From Altererythrobacter sp. (GTDB taxonomy: Bacteria > Pseudomonadota > Alphaproteobacteria > Sphingomonadales > Sphingomonadaceae): 64,000 bases of DNA. This document shows positions 18,995-27,813 of the stretch, piece by piece (the first letter of the stretch is position 1; each line of letters begins with the position of its first letter). The position numbers and the translations under genes are program-made. The stretch lies in the NCBI GenBank assembly GCA_017308255.1, contig JAFKFN010000009.1, positions 124,001-188,000 of the forward strand, written 5' to 3'. The notes under the pieces were generated by a model. It was not told the DNA's origin. It ran no database searches and saw only the letters and a list, made by a program, of their open reading frames with translations.

Positions 18995-19948
18995 TCAATG
19001 CCCCCCACGCTCGGCTTCGGCCGCGAACAGCAGCGCCCGCGCCCGCTCCGCGCTCATGGCGTCGAACGCCAGGGGCAGCCGGTGGTCGGGATGGAGGAAC
19101 AGCAGCTGCCGTTCCATCACCGCATGTTCCAGCCCCGAGGCGCGCATGACGAGGAGGAGGCGGGCGAACTGGCCTTCGGCGAAGGACAGTACCACGCTGC
19201 TGCGCTCCTGTCCGGAGGCCATCGCCAGGGCGCTGGCGAAAATCGCCGGCCCCGCGCGATCGATGGCCAAGGCATCCGGGGCCTCATCGCCCAGGCCGGT
19301 GATCGCGCGCGCGATCAGGCCAAGGCGGCTCGCCCCTTCGTCATAACTTGCGCGCAAGCGCCGCTCGATCAGCTCGATCCCCGCGCCGCCACGGTTGCCC
19401 AAGGCCATCAGCGCCGCGTGGAACAGGTCCCCCGGCAATTCCTGCATGGGAAGCTCCATGCGCCGGCAATTCTGCATGAAACGCGCCTGGGCCGCGAGCA
19501 GCGCCATGGCCAGCGCGGCGGTCGCCTCGTCATCCCGGGCGGCCAGTTCCTGCACCAGCAGCGGAAGCACCGCATCGATACCGCTGCGTGCCTGCAGTCG
19601 CTCGGCCAGATCCGCCTCGATCACCAGCGCCTGGGCATGGGCGAGAAAGCTCCCGTCCTCGATCAGGGCGCTGGCCAGCTCGTCCTGCCGCTCGGCGACA
19701 TAAGCGGCCCGGTCGCGCACTTCGCCCCCCTCGGCCTCCGCATGGAGAAGCTGCGAGGCGAGATCGAGCATCATGCCGCGCACCCGAGCCACCATGGCTT
19801 CGCTGAACAGCGGATGCCCTTCGTGCGAAAGGAAATAGCGCAGCACCGGGCGCGCATCGGCGATGACTGCATCGCCGCGCGTCAATTCGTCGCGCAGGAG
19901 TCGCTCGATCGAATCCGCGGCGTCGCCAGTCATCGGAGCCTCGCTCAT
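18995..19948 (-). CDS. DUF2336-like helical protein of unknown function
   Basis: A 317-residue, largely alpha-helical, acidic, alanine- and leucine-rich protein without signal peptide or membrane segment. Composition and repeated helical pattern (for example YFLSHEGHPLFSEAMVARV near residue 45) resemble the DUF2336 family of alphaproteobacteria, whose function is not established; the match is by impression only. It is the first gene of a pair with the kinase-like protein, which starts four bases after its stop. ATG 19948 is the only convincing start. Co-location with phosphorelay-like genes suggests a signalling role, which is inference. Confidence 0.6.
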   Translation of the reverse strand: MSEAPMTGDAADSIERLLRDELTRGDAVIADARPVLRYFLSHEGHPLFSEAMVARVRGMMLDLASQLLHAEAEGGEVRDRAAYVAERQDELASALIEDGSFLAHAQALVIEADLAERLQARSGIDAVLPLLVQELAARDDEATAALAMALLAAQARFMQNCRRMELPMQELPGDLFHAALMALGNRGGAGIELIERRLRASYDEGASRLGLIARAITGLGDEAPDALAIDRAGPAIFASALAMASGQERSSVVLSFAEGQFARLLLVMRASGLEHAVMERQLLFLHPDHRLPLAFDAMSAERARALLFAAEAERGGH

Positions 19949-19982
19949 CGCCCCCCGATAACGCGATTGGGTTAAACCGGCG

Positions 19983-21164
19983 TTATCCTCGTCTTGTGAG
20001 CATTTGCGCGGCTTCGAGCGCCATCACAAGAAGCACGAGCAGCATCACCGCGGGTTCCGTGGCGTGCAGCGCCGCGGCGAGAGCCAGCACCAGCGCCAGC
20101 AGCAGGCGATCGCCGAGCAAAGCCCGGGGCCCCGGCCATGTCTCCGGCCGCAACATCCCTAGCAGGCCCACCAGGACGATCGGCGGGAACAGGCGATGGA
20201 GCCAGTCCTGCCCGATGGCGAGCATGGCACAGACGGCAAGCGCCAGATCCACTGTCCCCGTCAGGGCGCCGGCCAGCAGACGCCCGCGCCTGTCCAGCCC
20301 GAACGGCGCCGAGGCGAGCCGGGCCACGCCCGCCGAAAGCTCGCTGGCGAAAACCCCCAGCGCGACCAGCAGGAACGCGGCGACCGGCCAGCTCGCCAGG
20401 GCGCAGGCGATACCGGCAGCGAGCAACGCGGCGGTAATCCCCGCGAGCAGCGCCGCCGCTCGCGGCTGCTGGAGCAGGCGCGCCGCCAGCTGGCGCAGCG
20501 CCAGGGTGGCGAGCCAGCGCGCCGGCCGGTTGCGAGGCGCTTCCGGCACATTGCGCTTCATCCAGGCCCGCTCCGCCGCCGCAGCGTCAGCCGCCGAGCG
20601 CACCATGGCCCACGATCCGTCGGCCAGCAGGGTTTCCGGCACTCGCCGCTCGACCACCTTGGCCTGCAGCGCGATTCGCAACAGGGCTGCCGCGGGGTCG
20701 CTGTCGGGGGTGAGCTCGGCAAGCCGTTCCACCAGCCCGCCCTGCACCACCAGCGCGCCGGCCCAGGCGCGTTCGAGGTCGATCCGTTCGAAGCCGGCGG
20801 CAATGCCTTGCGCGGCGGGCACCACCAGGAGAGAGCTTCCTTTGCCCAGCATCTCCAGCACGATCGGCGCTTCGGGAAGCACGCCCGGGGCCAGCACCAG
20901 CAAGTGATCGGCCGCCCGCACCGCGCCCAGCAATCCGTGCCCATCCGCGATCGCCAGGACCTTGGCCCCCGCGCCCTCTGCCACATGGCGCAAGGCAATC
21001 GTCTCGGGCGCGGCGCCATCGCCGAGCAGGATGATCTGTTCAGCCCCCGCCGCCAGCGCGAAATCGAGCTGCCGCCGCGCCAGCGATTTGCCTGCGAAGC
21101 CGGCCTTGCCCCTGTCCGCCGCCGCGCGCGGCTGTCCGGCGATTGAAATCAGCGCCGAGCGCAC
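19983..21164 (-). CDS. Nucleotidyltransferase-like domain fused to a membrane domain
   Basis: 393 residues. The first 150 or so look like a GT-A/IspD-type nucleotidyltransferase fold (start MRSALISIAGQPRAAAD, then GAEQIILLGDG and a LAPGVLPEAPIV segment where the metal-binding Asp would fall). The C-terminal half (from about 235) has five to six hydrophobic segments. A similar order, sugar-nucleotidyltransferase then CDP-alcohol phosphotransferase, is known in phosphoinositol enzymes, but I cannot find the DG-x2-AR...G-x3-D-x3-D motif here. It may be a degenerate member. The GTG start at 21164 has AGGAG six bases before it. The substrate is unknown. Confidence 0.55.
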   Translation of the reverse strand: MRSALISIAGQPRAAADRGKAGFAGKSLARRQLDFALAAGAEQIILLGDGAAPETIALRHVAEGAGAKVLAIADGHGLLGAVRAADHLLVLAPGVLPEAPIVLEMLGKGSSLLVVPAAQGIAAGFERIDLERAWAGALVVQGGLVERLAELTPDSDPAAALLRIALQAKVVERRVPETLLADGSWAMVRSAADAAAAERAWMKRNVPEAPRNRPARWLATLALRQLAARLLQQPRAAALLAGITAALLAAGIACALASWPVAAFLLVALGVFASELSAGVARLASAPFGLDRRGRLLAGALTGTVDLALAVCAMLAIGQDWLHRLFPPIVLVGLLGMLRPETWPGPRALLGDRLLLALVLALAAALHATEPAVMLLVLLVMALEAAQMLTRRG

Positions 21165-21231
21165 CCGTCACTCCTGTTTGCAATCGCGAATGGGTAAGCG
21201 CTCCGCGCGCCGGTGCCAAGAATGCCGTGCG

Positions 21232-21543
21232 CTACGCGATGCGGTCGGCGATGAAGCGTTGGTGGAGAGCGATGAGTTTGCGGACAATGCGCGGATCACC
21301 GGGGGCGCCGGCCAACGCTTCATCGGCCAGATCGGCCAGTTCGCCGAGATGGAAGCCGGCTCCGAACGTCTTGAGACGCCCGGCGGCCACTTTCCAGTTG
21401 CCGTCACACCGCGCCCGCCGAAGCAGATCGAGATGATGCGCGAAGCTCTCGGCGAAGGCCTGCCGCAGCTCCGCCAGCAGAGCCGGATCGTCACCCGCTG
21501 CAGCGGCCAGGTTGGCGTCGAACTCTCCAGCGAGATAGGCCAT
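21232..21543 (-). CDS. Small Hpt-like protein without the phospho-accepting His
   Basis: A protein of 103 residues with the helical layout of a histidine phosphotransfer domain: LLAELRQAFAESFAHHLDLL, then NWKVAAGRLKTFGAGFHLGELADLADEAL. In canonical Hpt domains the second helix reads roughly A-H-x-L-K-G; here the His position is Gly (AAGRLKT). ATG 21543 is preferred over the GTG just before it. It lies upstream of, and on the same strand as, the nucleotidyltransferase-like gene, 67 bases away, and is divergent from the coiled-coil gene. It could be a phosphorelay decoy or a dimerisation module. Confidence 0.6.
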   Translation of the reverse strand: MAYLAGEFDANLAAAAGDDPALLAELRQAFAESFAHHLDLLRRARCDGNWKVAAGRLKTFGAGFHLGELADLADEALAGAPGDPRIVRKLIALHQRFIADRIA

Positions 21544-21613
21544 CACCCGCGCATAGTGGATGAGTGCTTAAGCCGGGGTTTAACCCGCGGCGCACTGTGA
21601 TAACCTGCGGCAT

Positions 21614-24199
21614 ATGGCAGGCAGGAAGAATCTCGTGGCGATCGGCTCCGACGCGGTCCGGGAACAATCGGGAGAGGCGACTGAAGCGCCTCTCGACGAA
21701 GCTCGCGCGGACACGCTGGAAGCGGAGCAGGAAACCTATGGCGAATGGGAGGAGGAAGACGAATCCTCGCCGTCCCTCAGCCGTTTCTCCTGGATAGCGC
21801 CCGCGCTGGCCGTATTGGTCGTGCTTGGCTGGACGGCGTTCTTCGGCTGGGTCCACCAGCAGGCGATCACCGCCGGGGCCAGTCCGGAACAATGGGCGGC
21901 ATGGATCGCGGACTGGGCCGTCCCGGTGCTGCTGGTGGTGGCGCTGTGGCTGCTCGCCATGCGCAACAGCCGCCGCGAGGCGACCCGCTTCGCCGTGGCG
22001 GCGCGCGCCCTGTCGCAGGAATCGAGCCTGCTCGAACGGCGCCTCACCACGGTGAACCGCGAATTGAGCCTCGCGCGTGATTTCATCGCCGCGCAATCGC
22101 GCGATCTCGAATCGCTGGGGCGCATCGCCAGCGAGCGGATTTCCGAGCACGCCGACCGGCTGCAAGCGCTGATCCGCGACAACGGCGCCCAGGTCGAAAC
22201 GATCGGCCGCGTCAGCACCACCGCGCTCGAGAACATGGACCGGTTACGGGATGACCTGCCGGTGATCTCCAATTCCGCCCGCGATGTCGCCAGCCAGATC
22301 GGCCGCGCTGGCGGGGTTGCCAAGGATCAGCTGGACGAGCTGGTTTCGGGCTTCAACCGCCTCAACGAATTCGGTGAGGCGAGCGGGCGCCAGGTCAACA
22401 TCCTGCGCGGCAAGGTCGATGAAGCGCTCGCCGCTTTCGAAGGGCAGGCGGAACGGCTGGAGGAAATCGCCAGCGAGCGCTTCGCCGCGCTTGCGGAACG
22501 CAGCACGGCATTCCGGGCGGAACTCGACGGGCGCGAGGTCGAGGCATTCGCGGCGATCCGGCGGCGGGCCGATGCGCTGGCGCAAGAATTGGATGCGCGG
22601 CGGCAGGACGTCGCGAGCGCGGAAGCGGAAGCCACCGAGGCCCTGCAACAGCGCCTCGATCAGTTGCGCGAGGAAAGCGTGCGTGTGGCGGCATCGCTGC
22701 GCACCGGCGAAAGCGATGCGGCCGAGCGCTGGTCCGAAAGCATCGCCGCGATCGAGCAGCGGATGCTGGAAGCGATCCGCAAGGTCGCCGAAGTCGATCA
22801 GCAGGCGATGGACAATGCCCGCCAGCGGCTGGCGGCCTTGGGCGAGGCGGCGCAGCGCCTCGATACGGACATCGCCCAGCGTGCCGAAACCGCCCATGCG
22901 CAGCTCATGCGCCGATCGGGCGAGGCGCAGGAGCATGAGGCGGCCGCGCTGGAGAGCTTGCAGCAGCGGCTTGCCGATTTCGACGCGCGCGTGACTGAGC
23001 GGCAGGAAGAGCATCTCGCCCACGTCTCCGGCCTGACGGAGCGGAGCGAGGCCCTCGCCTCGCGCCTGGCGGAACTCGGCGCGCGGATGGCGGCCTTGTC
23101 CGACCAGGGACGCGGCGCCAGCGAAGACCTGGCCGAGGCCGCCCAGCTTCTGGGCACGCGGCTGGAGGAAAGCCGGACGCTGATCGAATCCAGCGAAGCG
23201 CAGATAGGCCGGCTGACAGACGACAGCGTGCGCCTGCTGGAGCTGATCCGTTCGAGTGCGGAACATACCGGCGCGGACCTGCCGCGAGCGATCGAGCAGG
23301 CGGAGCAGCGCCTGGTGGCGTTCCGCGATCAGGTGGGTGCACTGCACTCGCTCGTCGCCGAAGCGGGGGAGAAAGGGGCGGCGCTGGCCAGCCATGTCGC
23401 CCTCGCGCGCGAAAACGGCTCGGCAACGGCGGACGAACTGGCGCAGCTGGAAGCGCGCCTGGCGGAGCTGGCGCGCGGCACCACGGCGCTCACCGCCCAG
23501 GCGCGCGGCGAGCTCGGGCAGGCGATCGCCACGCTGGAACACGCCTCGCGCGAAGTGCTGGCTGGAATGCAGGCGCGACAGGCCGACGCGATCCGCGCCA
23601 TGGCCGAACGCATTGCCGAAGACAGCGGCGAAGCGATCGACAGGGCGCTGCGCGATCATGCCGCCAGTGTAATCGCCGATCTGGAATCGGCGGCGGAGCG
23701 TGCGGGTGAGGCCGGGCGCGAAACGGCCAGTGCGCTGCGCGATCAGCTCGCCGCGGTGAATGAGCTGGCCGGCAATCTCGAACATCGCGTGGCCCACGCC
23801 CGACAGCGAGCCGAGGAGCAGGTCGATAACGATTTTGCCCGGCGCATGGCGCTGATCACTGAAAGCCTGCATTCGAGCGCGATCGATATCACCAAGGCTT
23901 TCGCCACCGATGTGACCGATACAGCCTGGGCCAGCTATCTGCGCGGCGATCGCGGGATATTCACCCGGCGGGCCGTGCGGCTGCTCGACAACCAGCAGGC
24001 CCGCGCAATTGCCGACATCTATGGAGAGGACAGCGAGTTCCGGGAAACCGTGAACCGTTATATCCACGATTTCGAAGCTTTGCTGCGCTCCGTGCTCTCG
24101 ACCCGCGACGGCAACGCGCTGGCCGTTACCCTGCTGTCCTCGGATGTGGGCAAGCTCTATGTCGCGCTGGCCCAGGCGATCGAGCGCCTGCGGAGCTAA
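21614..24199 (+). CDS. Two-TM, long coiled-coil membrane protein (TipN-like architecture)
   Basis: 861 residues. An acidic cytoplasmic N-terminus (1-56) precedes two hydrophobic segments (about 62-82 and 99-118), then about 640 residues of continuous Ala/Glu/Arg/Gln-rich coiled coil, and a non-coiled C-terminal region of about 100 residues (WASYLRGDRGIFTRRAV, RYIHDFEALLRSVL, LLSSDVGKLYVALAQAIERL). Length, two N-terminal TM segments and the large coiled coil match TipN, the new-pole marker of Caulobacter. I infer a polarity or cell-envelope organising role but cannot confirm orthology. It is transcribed away from the four phosphorelay-like genes. No ATPase or chemoreceptor signalling motif is visible. 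Confidence 0.65.
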   Translation: MAGRKNLVAIGSDAVREQSGEATEAPLDEARADTLEAEQETYGEWEEEDESSPSLSRFSWIAPALAVLVVLGWTAFFGWVHQQAITAGASPEQWAAWIADWAVPVLLVVALWLLAMRNSRREATRFAVAARALSQESSLLERRLTTVNRELSLARDFIAAQSRDLESLGRIASERISEHADRLQALIRDNGAQVETIGRVSTTALENMDRLRDDLPVISNSARDVASQIGRAGGVAKDQLDELVSGFNRLNEFGEASGRQVNILRGKVDEALAAFEGQAERLEEIASERFAALAERSTAFRAELDGREVEAFAAIRRRADALAQELDARRQDVASAEAEATEALQQRLDQLREESVRVAASLRTGESDAAERWSESIAAIEQRMLEAIRKVAEVDQQAMDNARQRLAALGEAAQRLDTDIAQRAETAHAQLMRRSGEAQEHEAAALESLQQRLADFDARVTERQEEHLAHVSGLTERSEALASRLAELGARMAALSDQGRGASEDLAEAAQLLGTRLEESRTLIESSEAQIGRLTDDSVRLLELIRSSAEHTGADLPRAIEQAEQRLVAFRDQVGALHSLVAEAGEKGAALASHVALARENGSATADELAQLEARLAELARGTTALTAQARGELGQAIATLEHASREVLAGMQARQADAIRAMAERIAEDSGEAIDRALRDHAASVIADLESAAERAGEAGRETASALRDQLAAVNELAGNLEHRVAHARQRAEEQVDNDFARRMALITESLHSSAIDITKAFATDVTDTAWASYLRGDRGIFTRRAVRLLDNQQARAIADIYGEDSEFRETVNRYIHDFEALLRSVLSTRDGNALAVTLLSSDVGKLYVALAQAIERLRS

Positions 24200-24212
24200 C
24201 ACAACTTTCATT

Positions 24213-24291
24213 CGTCATTTGCGAGCGAAGGCAACGATGCAGTGCGTCAGAGCAATGCGCCCTGGATTGCTTCGCTTCGCTCGCAATGACG
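24213..24291. repeat. Palindromic repeat, CGTCATTGCGAGCG family, degenerate copy
   Basis: The right arm 24262-24291 is nearly identical to the right arm of the copy at 58714-58792; the left arm (from 24213) has diverged and no longer pairs fully. It lies in the gap after the coiled-coil gene, before the convergent DUF1467 gene, and may serve as a terminator. Dispersed palindromes of this type are common in alphaproteobacteria. Confidence 0.7.
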
Positions 24292-24330
24292 AGTTCTGTC
24301 TTGCTGAGCCGTTGGCCTTAGCCCTCCGGC

Positions 24331-24630
24331 TCAGGCCCTGCCGCCCGGTTGGCCGGCCATTTCCGGCGGCTCAGGGAACAGATTGATGTCGTCCGTGCCG
24401 ATCCAGCCATTGATGTAATTCGCCACGAAAAGCGCGCAGAGCACGGCCGCAAGGATCGTCGCGCGCAAGGCCACCCGGCCGGGGCGGAAATTGGCCGGGG
24501 CGCTGTCGGCCTGGCCGGGGACTTTCTCGATGCCGGCTTCATCGTGGGTCTTGATGCCGAAAGGCAGGAACACGAACGCGCACATCACCCAGAACAAGGC
24601 GTAGATCGCCAGAATCGAAGTCCACTTCAC
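24331..24630 (-). CDS. DUF1467 family small membrane protein
   Basis: A 99-residue protein with two transmembrane segments (about 4-24 and 56-73), matching the DUF1467 family found throughout alphaproteobacteria; function unknown. The segment FGIKTHDEAG in the loop is family-typical. The start is GTG 24628-24630, which overlaps the rnj stop as GTGA, so it is translationally coupled to RNase J. A much longer open frame runs upstream on the same strand but is antisense-phase sequence inside rnj and not a gene. It is the last gene of the nuo-birA-coaX-rnj block. Confidence 0.85.
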   Translation of the reverse strand: MKWTSILAIYALFWVMCAFVFLPFGIKTHDEAGIEKVPGQADSAPANFRPGRVALRATILAAVLCALFVANYINGWIGTDDINLFPEPPEMAGQPGGRA

Positions 24631-26285
24631 CGCTCGGCCCCTTGCGGCGAAGGCAGCAGGACCTTGGTCTGCGGCTTCTTCCCCGACCAGCGTTGAGCGG
24701 CCCTTCGCGCGGCGAGGCGCGCGGCTTCGGCCACGGCATCCGGATCGCGCTTGCCTTTCAGCTTGCGGATGGCCTCCGACACGTCGCTTTCGGCTTCGGC
24801 GATGAAATCGTCGTAATCCTCTTCCAGAGGCAGGCCGATGCCATGGACCTGCGCGCCACCCTGCCGGTCCACCGCGATCACCAGCAGCCCATCGCGCGCG
24901 AGGCGGCGGCGGGTGACGATCGCATCGCCATTGGCAGGAACGATGATGTCGCCATCGAGCACGAGGCGGCCGGCGCGCACTTCGGCCAGCTTGCCCGGCT
25001 TGCCCGGCGCCAGGCGCACGATATCGCCGTTCTTCTGGAATACCTGCATCGGAATGCCGCTTTCCTCGCCCAGGCGGCATTGCTCCTGCATGTGGCGGAT
25101 TTCGCCGTGGACCGGGACGAGGATTTGCGGCCGCAGCCAGCCATAGAGCATTTCAAGCTCCGGCCGCCCCGGATGGCCCGAAACGTGGATCATGCTCTGG
25201 CGATCGGTGATCATCGTGATTCCGCGCTCGGCAAGCTGGTTCTGCACCCGGCCTATGGCCAGTTCGTTGCCGGGGATCTGCCTGCTGGAGAACAGCACCA
25301 CGTCCCCTTCGCTGACACTGAGCGGATGCTGGCCCTCCGCGATCCGGGCCAGCGCTGCACGCGGCTCGCCCTGCCCGCCGGTCGCCAGGATCAGCAGTTC
25401 CCCGCGCGGCAGGCCCATGGCGGTGTCGAAATCGACCGGCTCGGGAAAGTCCCGCAGATAGCCGTTGTCCTGCGATACCTCGATGATCCGTTCCAGCGAG
25501 CGGCCGGCGATGCACAGCGCACGCCCGGTTTCGCGCGCGACGTGCCCCAGCGTCTGCAGCCGGGCCACGTTGGAAGCGAAGGTGGTCACCAGCACGCGCT
25601 TGCCCGTGTGGCGCTTCACTTCATCGAGCAGCCCGCGATAGACCGCCCCTTCCGACCCGGATGGGGTGGGATTGAACACATTGGTCGAATCGCAGACCAG
25701 CGCCAGCACGCCTTCATCGCCGATCTCGGTCAGCTCGTCTTCCGTCGCAGGCTCGCCGATCAGCGGTTCCTCGTCGATCTTCCAGTCCCCGGTGTGGAAC
25801 ACGCGGCCGAACGGCGTCTCGATAATCAGCGCGTTGCCCTCCGCGATCGAGTGCGCCAGCGGAACATAGCTCACTTCGAAAGGGCCGAGCTGGATCGAGC
25901 CGTGGTCACGCTCGATCACGTTCAGCTCCACCTCGCCCGTCAGCCCTGCTTCCGCCAGCTTGCGCCGCACAAGATCGGCGGTGAACGGCGTGGCATAGAG
26001 CGGCACGCCGAGATCGGCGGCGAAATAGGGCACGGCCCCGATATGGTCCTCGTGGGCATGCGTGAGCACGATGCCCAGCAGATCGTCCCCCCGTTCCTCG
26101 ATGAATTCGAGGTCGGCGAACAGCAGTTCCGTCCCGGGATACTCATTGGCCCCGAAGCTCATGCCCAGATCGACCATCAGCCATTTGCCGCGACATCCGT
26201 ATAGGTTGACGTTCATGCCGATCTCGCCGGACCCGCCCAGCGCCAGGAACAGCAGTTCATCCTCAGGGGCGAAATTCTTCTTCAC
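24627..26285 (-). CDS. rnj: Ribonuclease J
   Basis: Metallo-beta-lactamase/beta-CASP ribonuclease of 552 residues with 5'-3' exo- and endonuclease activity on rRNA and mRNA in alphaproteobacteria. The zinc motif HAHEDHIGA is near residue 77, FHTGDWKID carries another ligand, and the beta-CASP region ([25 protein letters not shown]) is intact. The start GTG 26283-26285 overlaps the coaX stop (GTGA); the encoded [25 protein letters not shown] is family-typical. With RNase E also in the window, the cell has both main mRNA-decay nucleases. Confidence 0.96.
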   Translation of the reverse strand: MKKNFAPEDELLFLALGGSGEIGMNVNLYGCRGKWLMVDLGMSFGANEYPGTELLFADLEFIEERGDDLLGIVLTHAHEDHIGAVPYFAADLGVPLYATPFTADLVRRKLAEAGLTGEVELNVIERDHGSIQLGPFEVSYVPLAHSIAEGNALIIETPFGRVFHTGDWKIDEEPLIGEPATEDELTEIGDEGVLALVCDSTNVFNPTPSGSEGAVYRGLLDEVKRHTGKRVLVTTFASNVARLQTLGHVARETGRALCIAGRSLERIIEVSQDNGYLRDFPEPVDFDTAMGLPRGELLILATGGQGEPRAALARIAEGQHPLSVSEGDVVLFSSRQIPGNELAIGRVQNQLAERGITMITDRQSMIHVSGHPGRPELEMLYGWLRPQILVPVHGEIRHMQEQCRLGEESGIPMQVFQKNGDIVRLAPGKPGKLAEVRAGRLVLDGDIIVPANGDAIVTRRRLARDGLLVIAVDRQGGAQVHGIGLPLEEDYDDFIAEAESDVSEAIRKLKGKRDPDAVAEAARLAARRAAQRWSGKKPQTKVLLPSPQGAER

Positions 26286-27082
26286 GCCTGCCCCGCCTTT
26301 CCAGCCAGGATCGCCAGGCCGCGCAAGGTGAGATCGGGATCGATCGCGTCGAAGATCGCGGTGTGCCGATCGAACAGCAGCGCCAGCCCGCCCGTGGCGA
26401 TAACCTGCGCGGGACGGCCGATTTCCGCCCGGAGCCGGGCGATCAGGCCTTCCATCATGGCCACATAACCCCAGAATACGCCAATCAGCATCTGATCCTC
26501 GGTGTTGCGCCCGATGACCATCGTGTCGCGCGGGCTTTCGATGGCAATGCGCGGCAGCTTGGCCGTGTGGTCGACCAGCGCATCAAGCGACAGATTTATC
26601 CCGGGCGCGATGATCCCGCCCTTATAGGCCCCGTCGAAATCGACCACGTCGAAGGTAGTCGCGGTGCCGAAATCGACCACGATAAGGTCACCCGGATACG
26701 TGGCGTGGGCAGCCAGCGCATTGACCGCGCGATCCGCGCCGAGCGAGCGCGGCTCGTCCACGTCGAGAGGGAAAGTCCACCCGGCGTCGCCCTCGCCCGC
26801 GAACAGCGGGGCCAGGCCGAAATACTTGTTGCCCAGCACTTCGAAGTTGTGCCGCGCGCGCGGGACCACGGTGGATACGATCATGCCGGTGATCGCCGTG
26901 CGCTCGATCCCTTCGATCTCCATCAGTTGCATCAGCCAGACGGCGTATTCGTCGCCCGTGCGGCGCGTGTCCATGGCGATGCGCCAGCGGGCGCGGATGG
27001 CGCCAGGCTGCCCGGGGTCCGATCCGGCTTCGAACAAGGCGAAGACCACATTGGTATTGCCGACATCGACGGCGAGCAGCAT
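26282..27082 (-). CDS. coaX: Type III pantothenate kinase
   Basis: Phosphorylates pantothenate, the first step of coenzyme A synthesis. 266 residues of the acetate/sugar kinase (ASKHA) fold. Seen: [15 protein letters not shown] (phosphate loop), [13 protein letters not shown] (pantothenate and catalytic Asp region), [14 protein letters not shown] and [15 protein letters not shown]. The start is ATG 27082; the larger open frame upstream lies within birA. It follows birA by four bases and overlaps rnj, as in other sphingomonads and rhizobia where nuoN-birA-coaX-rnj are contiguous. Confidence 0.96.
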   Translation of the reverse strand: MLLAVDVGNTNVVFALFEAGSDPGQPGAIRARWRIAMDTRRTGDEYAVWLMQLMEIEGIERTAITGMIVSTVVPRARHNFEVLGNKYFGLAPLFAGEGDAGWTFPLDVDEPRSLGADRAVNALAAHATYPGDLIVVDFGTATTFDVVDFDGAYKGGIIAPGINLSLDALVDHTAKLPRIAIESPRDTMVIGRNTEDQMLIGVFWGYVAMMEGLIARLRAEIGRPAQVIATGGLALLFDRHTAIFDAIDPDLTLRGLAILAGKAGQA

Positions 27083-27086
27083 CGGC

Positions 27087-27812
27087 TCAGCTTCCTTCCA
27101 GCATGACGTCGCCCGCGTGGATGACACGGCGCGTGCCGTCCGCCAAGCGCAGCCGTAAAGCCCCGTCCGGCTCCAGCCCGTCGAACGTGCCGGATACGCG
27201 CGCCCCGTCGCTGGCGTGGACCGACAAGGCCGCGCCCAGGGGATGCGCCGCCGACAGCCAGCGGGCGAACAGCGGTTCCAGCCCGAACTCTCGCCAACGG
27301 GCCAACTCGCGATCGAACGAGGTGGCGAGCAAGCGGGCGAAGGCATCCCGATCGGGCGCCGGCCCCAACGCGGCGAGATTGCCCGTGGCGCGTTCCGCCA
27401 GGCTTGGCGCGCCCGCGAGATTCACGCCGATGCCGATCACCGCCGCATCGTCCACGCGTTCGAGCAGGATGCCGGACAGCTTCGCGCCCCGGAGCAGCAG
27501 GTCGTTCGGCCACTTGAGTTGCAGCGCGCGCGGATTGCCCAGAAGGCCGATCACCGCCTCATAGGCGGCCATCGCGGTGACGAACGACAGGGTGGAGGCC
27601 AAGGGGTCCCGTGCGCCGAGCCGCACCACGGTGGAGCCCATGAAATTACCCGGCGCATCCAGCCATCCGCGCCCCTGGCGCCCGCGCCCGGCGGTCTGCC
27701 GATCCGCAACCAGCCAGTAGCCTTCGGGCACGGCTTCGCCCGCGCCCAGGCGCCGCAGCAGGTCGAGGCTGGTCGAGCCGGTTTCGGAAACGATCTCGAT
27801 CGTGGGGGCCAA
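27087..27812 (-). CDS. birA: Biotin--protein ligase without DNA-binding domain, TTG start
   Basis: Attaches biotin to the carboxyl carrier protein of acetyl-CoA carboxylase. About 241 residues. The biotin-adenylate loop is [20 protein letters not shown], followed by KWPNDLLL. There is no N-terminal helix-turn-helix, so it is not a transcriptional repressor. The frame has no ATG or GTG between the nuoN end and the conserved core; TTG 27810-27812, one base after the nuoN stop, is the best start ([15 protein letters not shown]). An earlier in-frame Met at 27887 lies inside nuoN and adds unrelated residues. Coupled to nuoN and coaX by close spacing. Confidence 0.93.
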   Translation of the reverse strand: MAPTIEIVSETGSTSLDLLRRLGAGEAVPEGYWLVADRQTAGRGRQGRGWLDAPGNFMGSTVVRLGARDPLASTLSFVTAMAAYEAVIGLLGNPRALQLKWPNDLLLRGAKLSGILLERVDDAAVIGIGVNLAGAPSLAERATGNLAALGPAPDRDAFARLLATSFDRELARWREFGLEPLFARWLSAAHPLGAALSVHASDGARVSGTFDGLEPDGALRLRLADGTRRVIHAGDVMLEGS

Positions 27813-27813
27813 G

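Noticed and set aside
24331-25080. 249-codon version of the DUF1467 gene
   Set aside because: The extra 5' part overlaps rnj in another phase with Arg/Gly-rich nonsense composition; GTG 24628-24630 gives the family-length protein.
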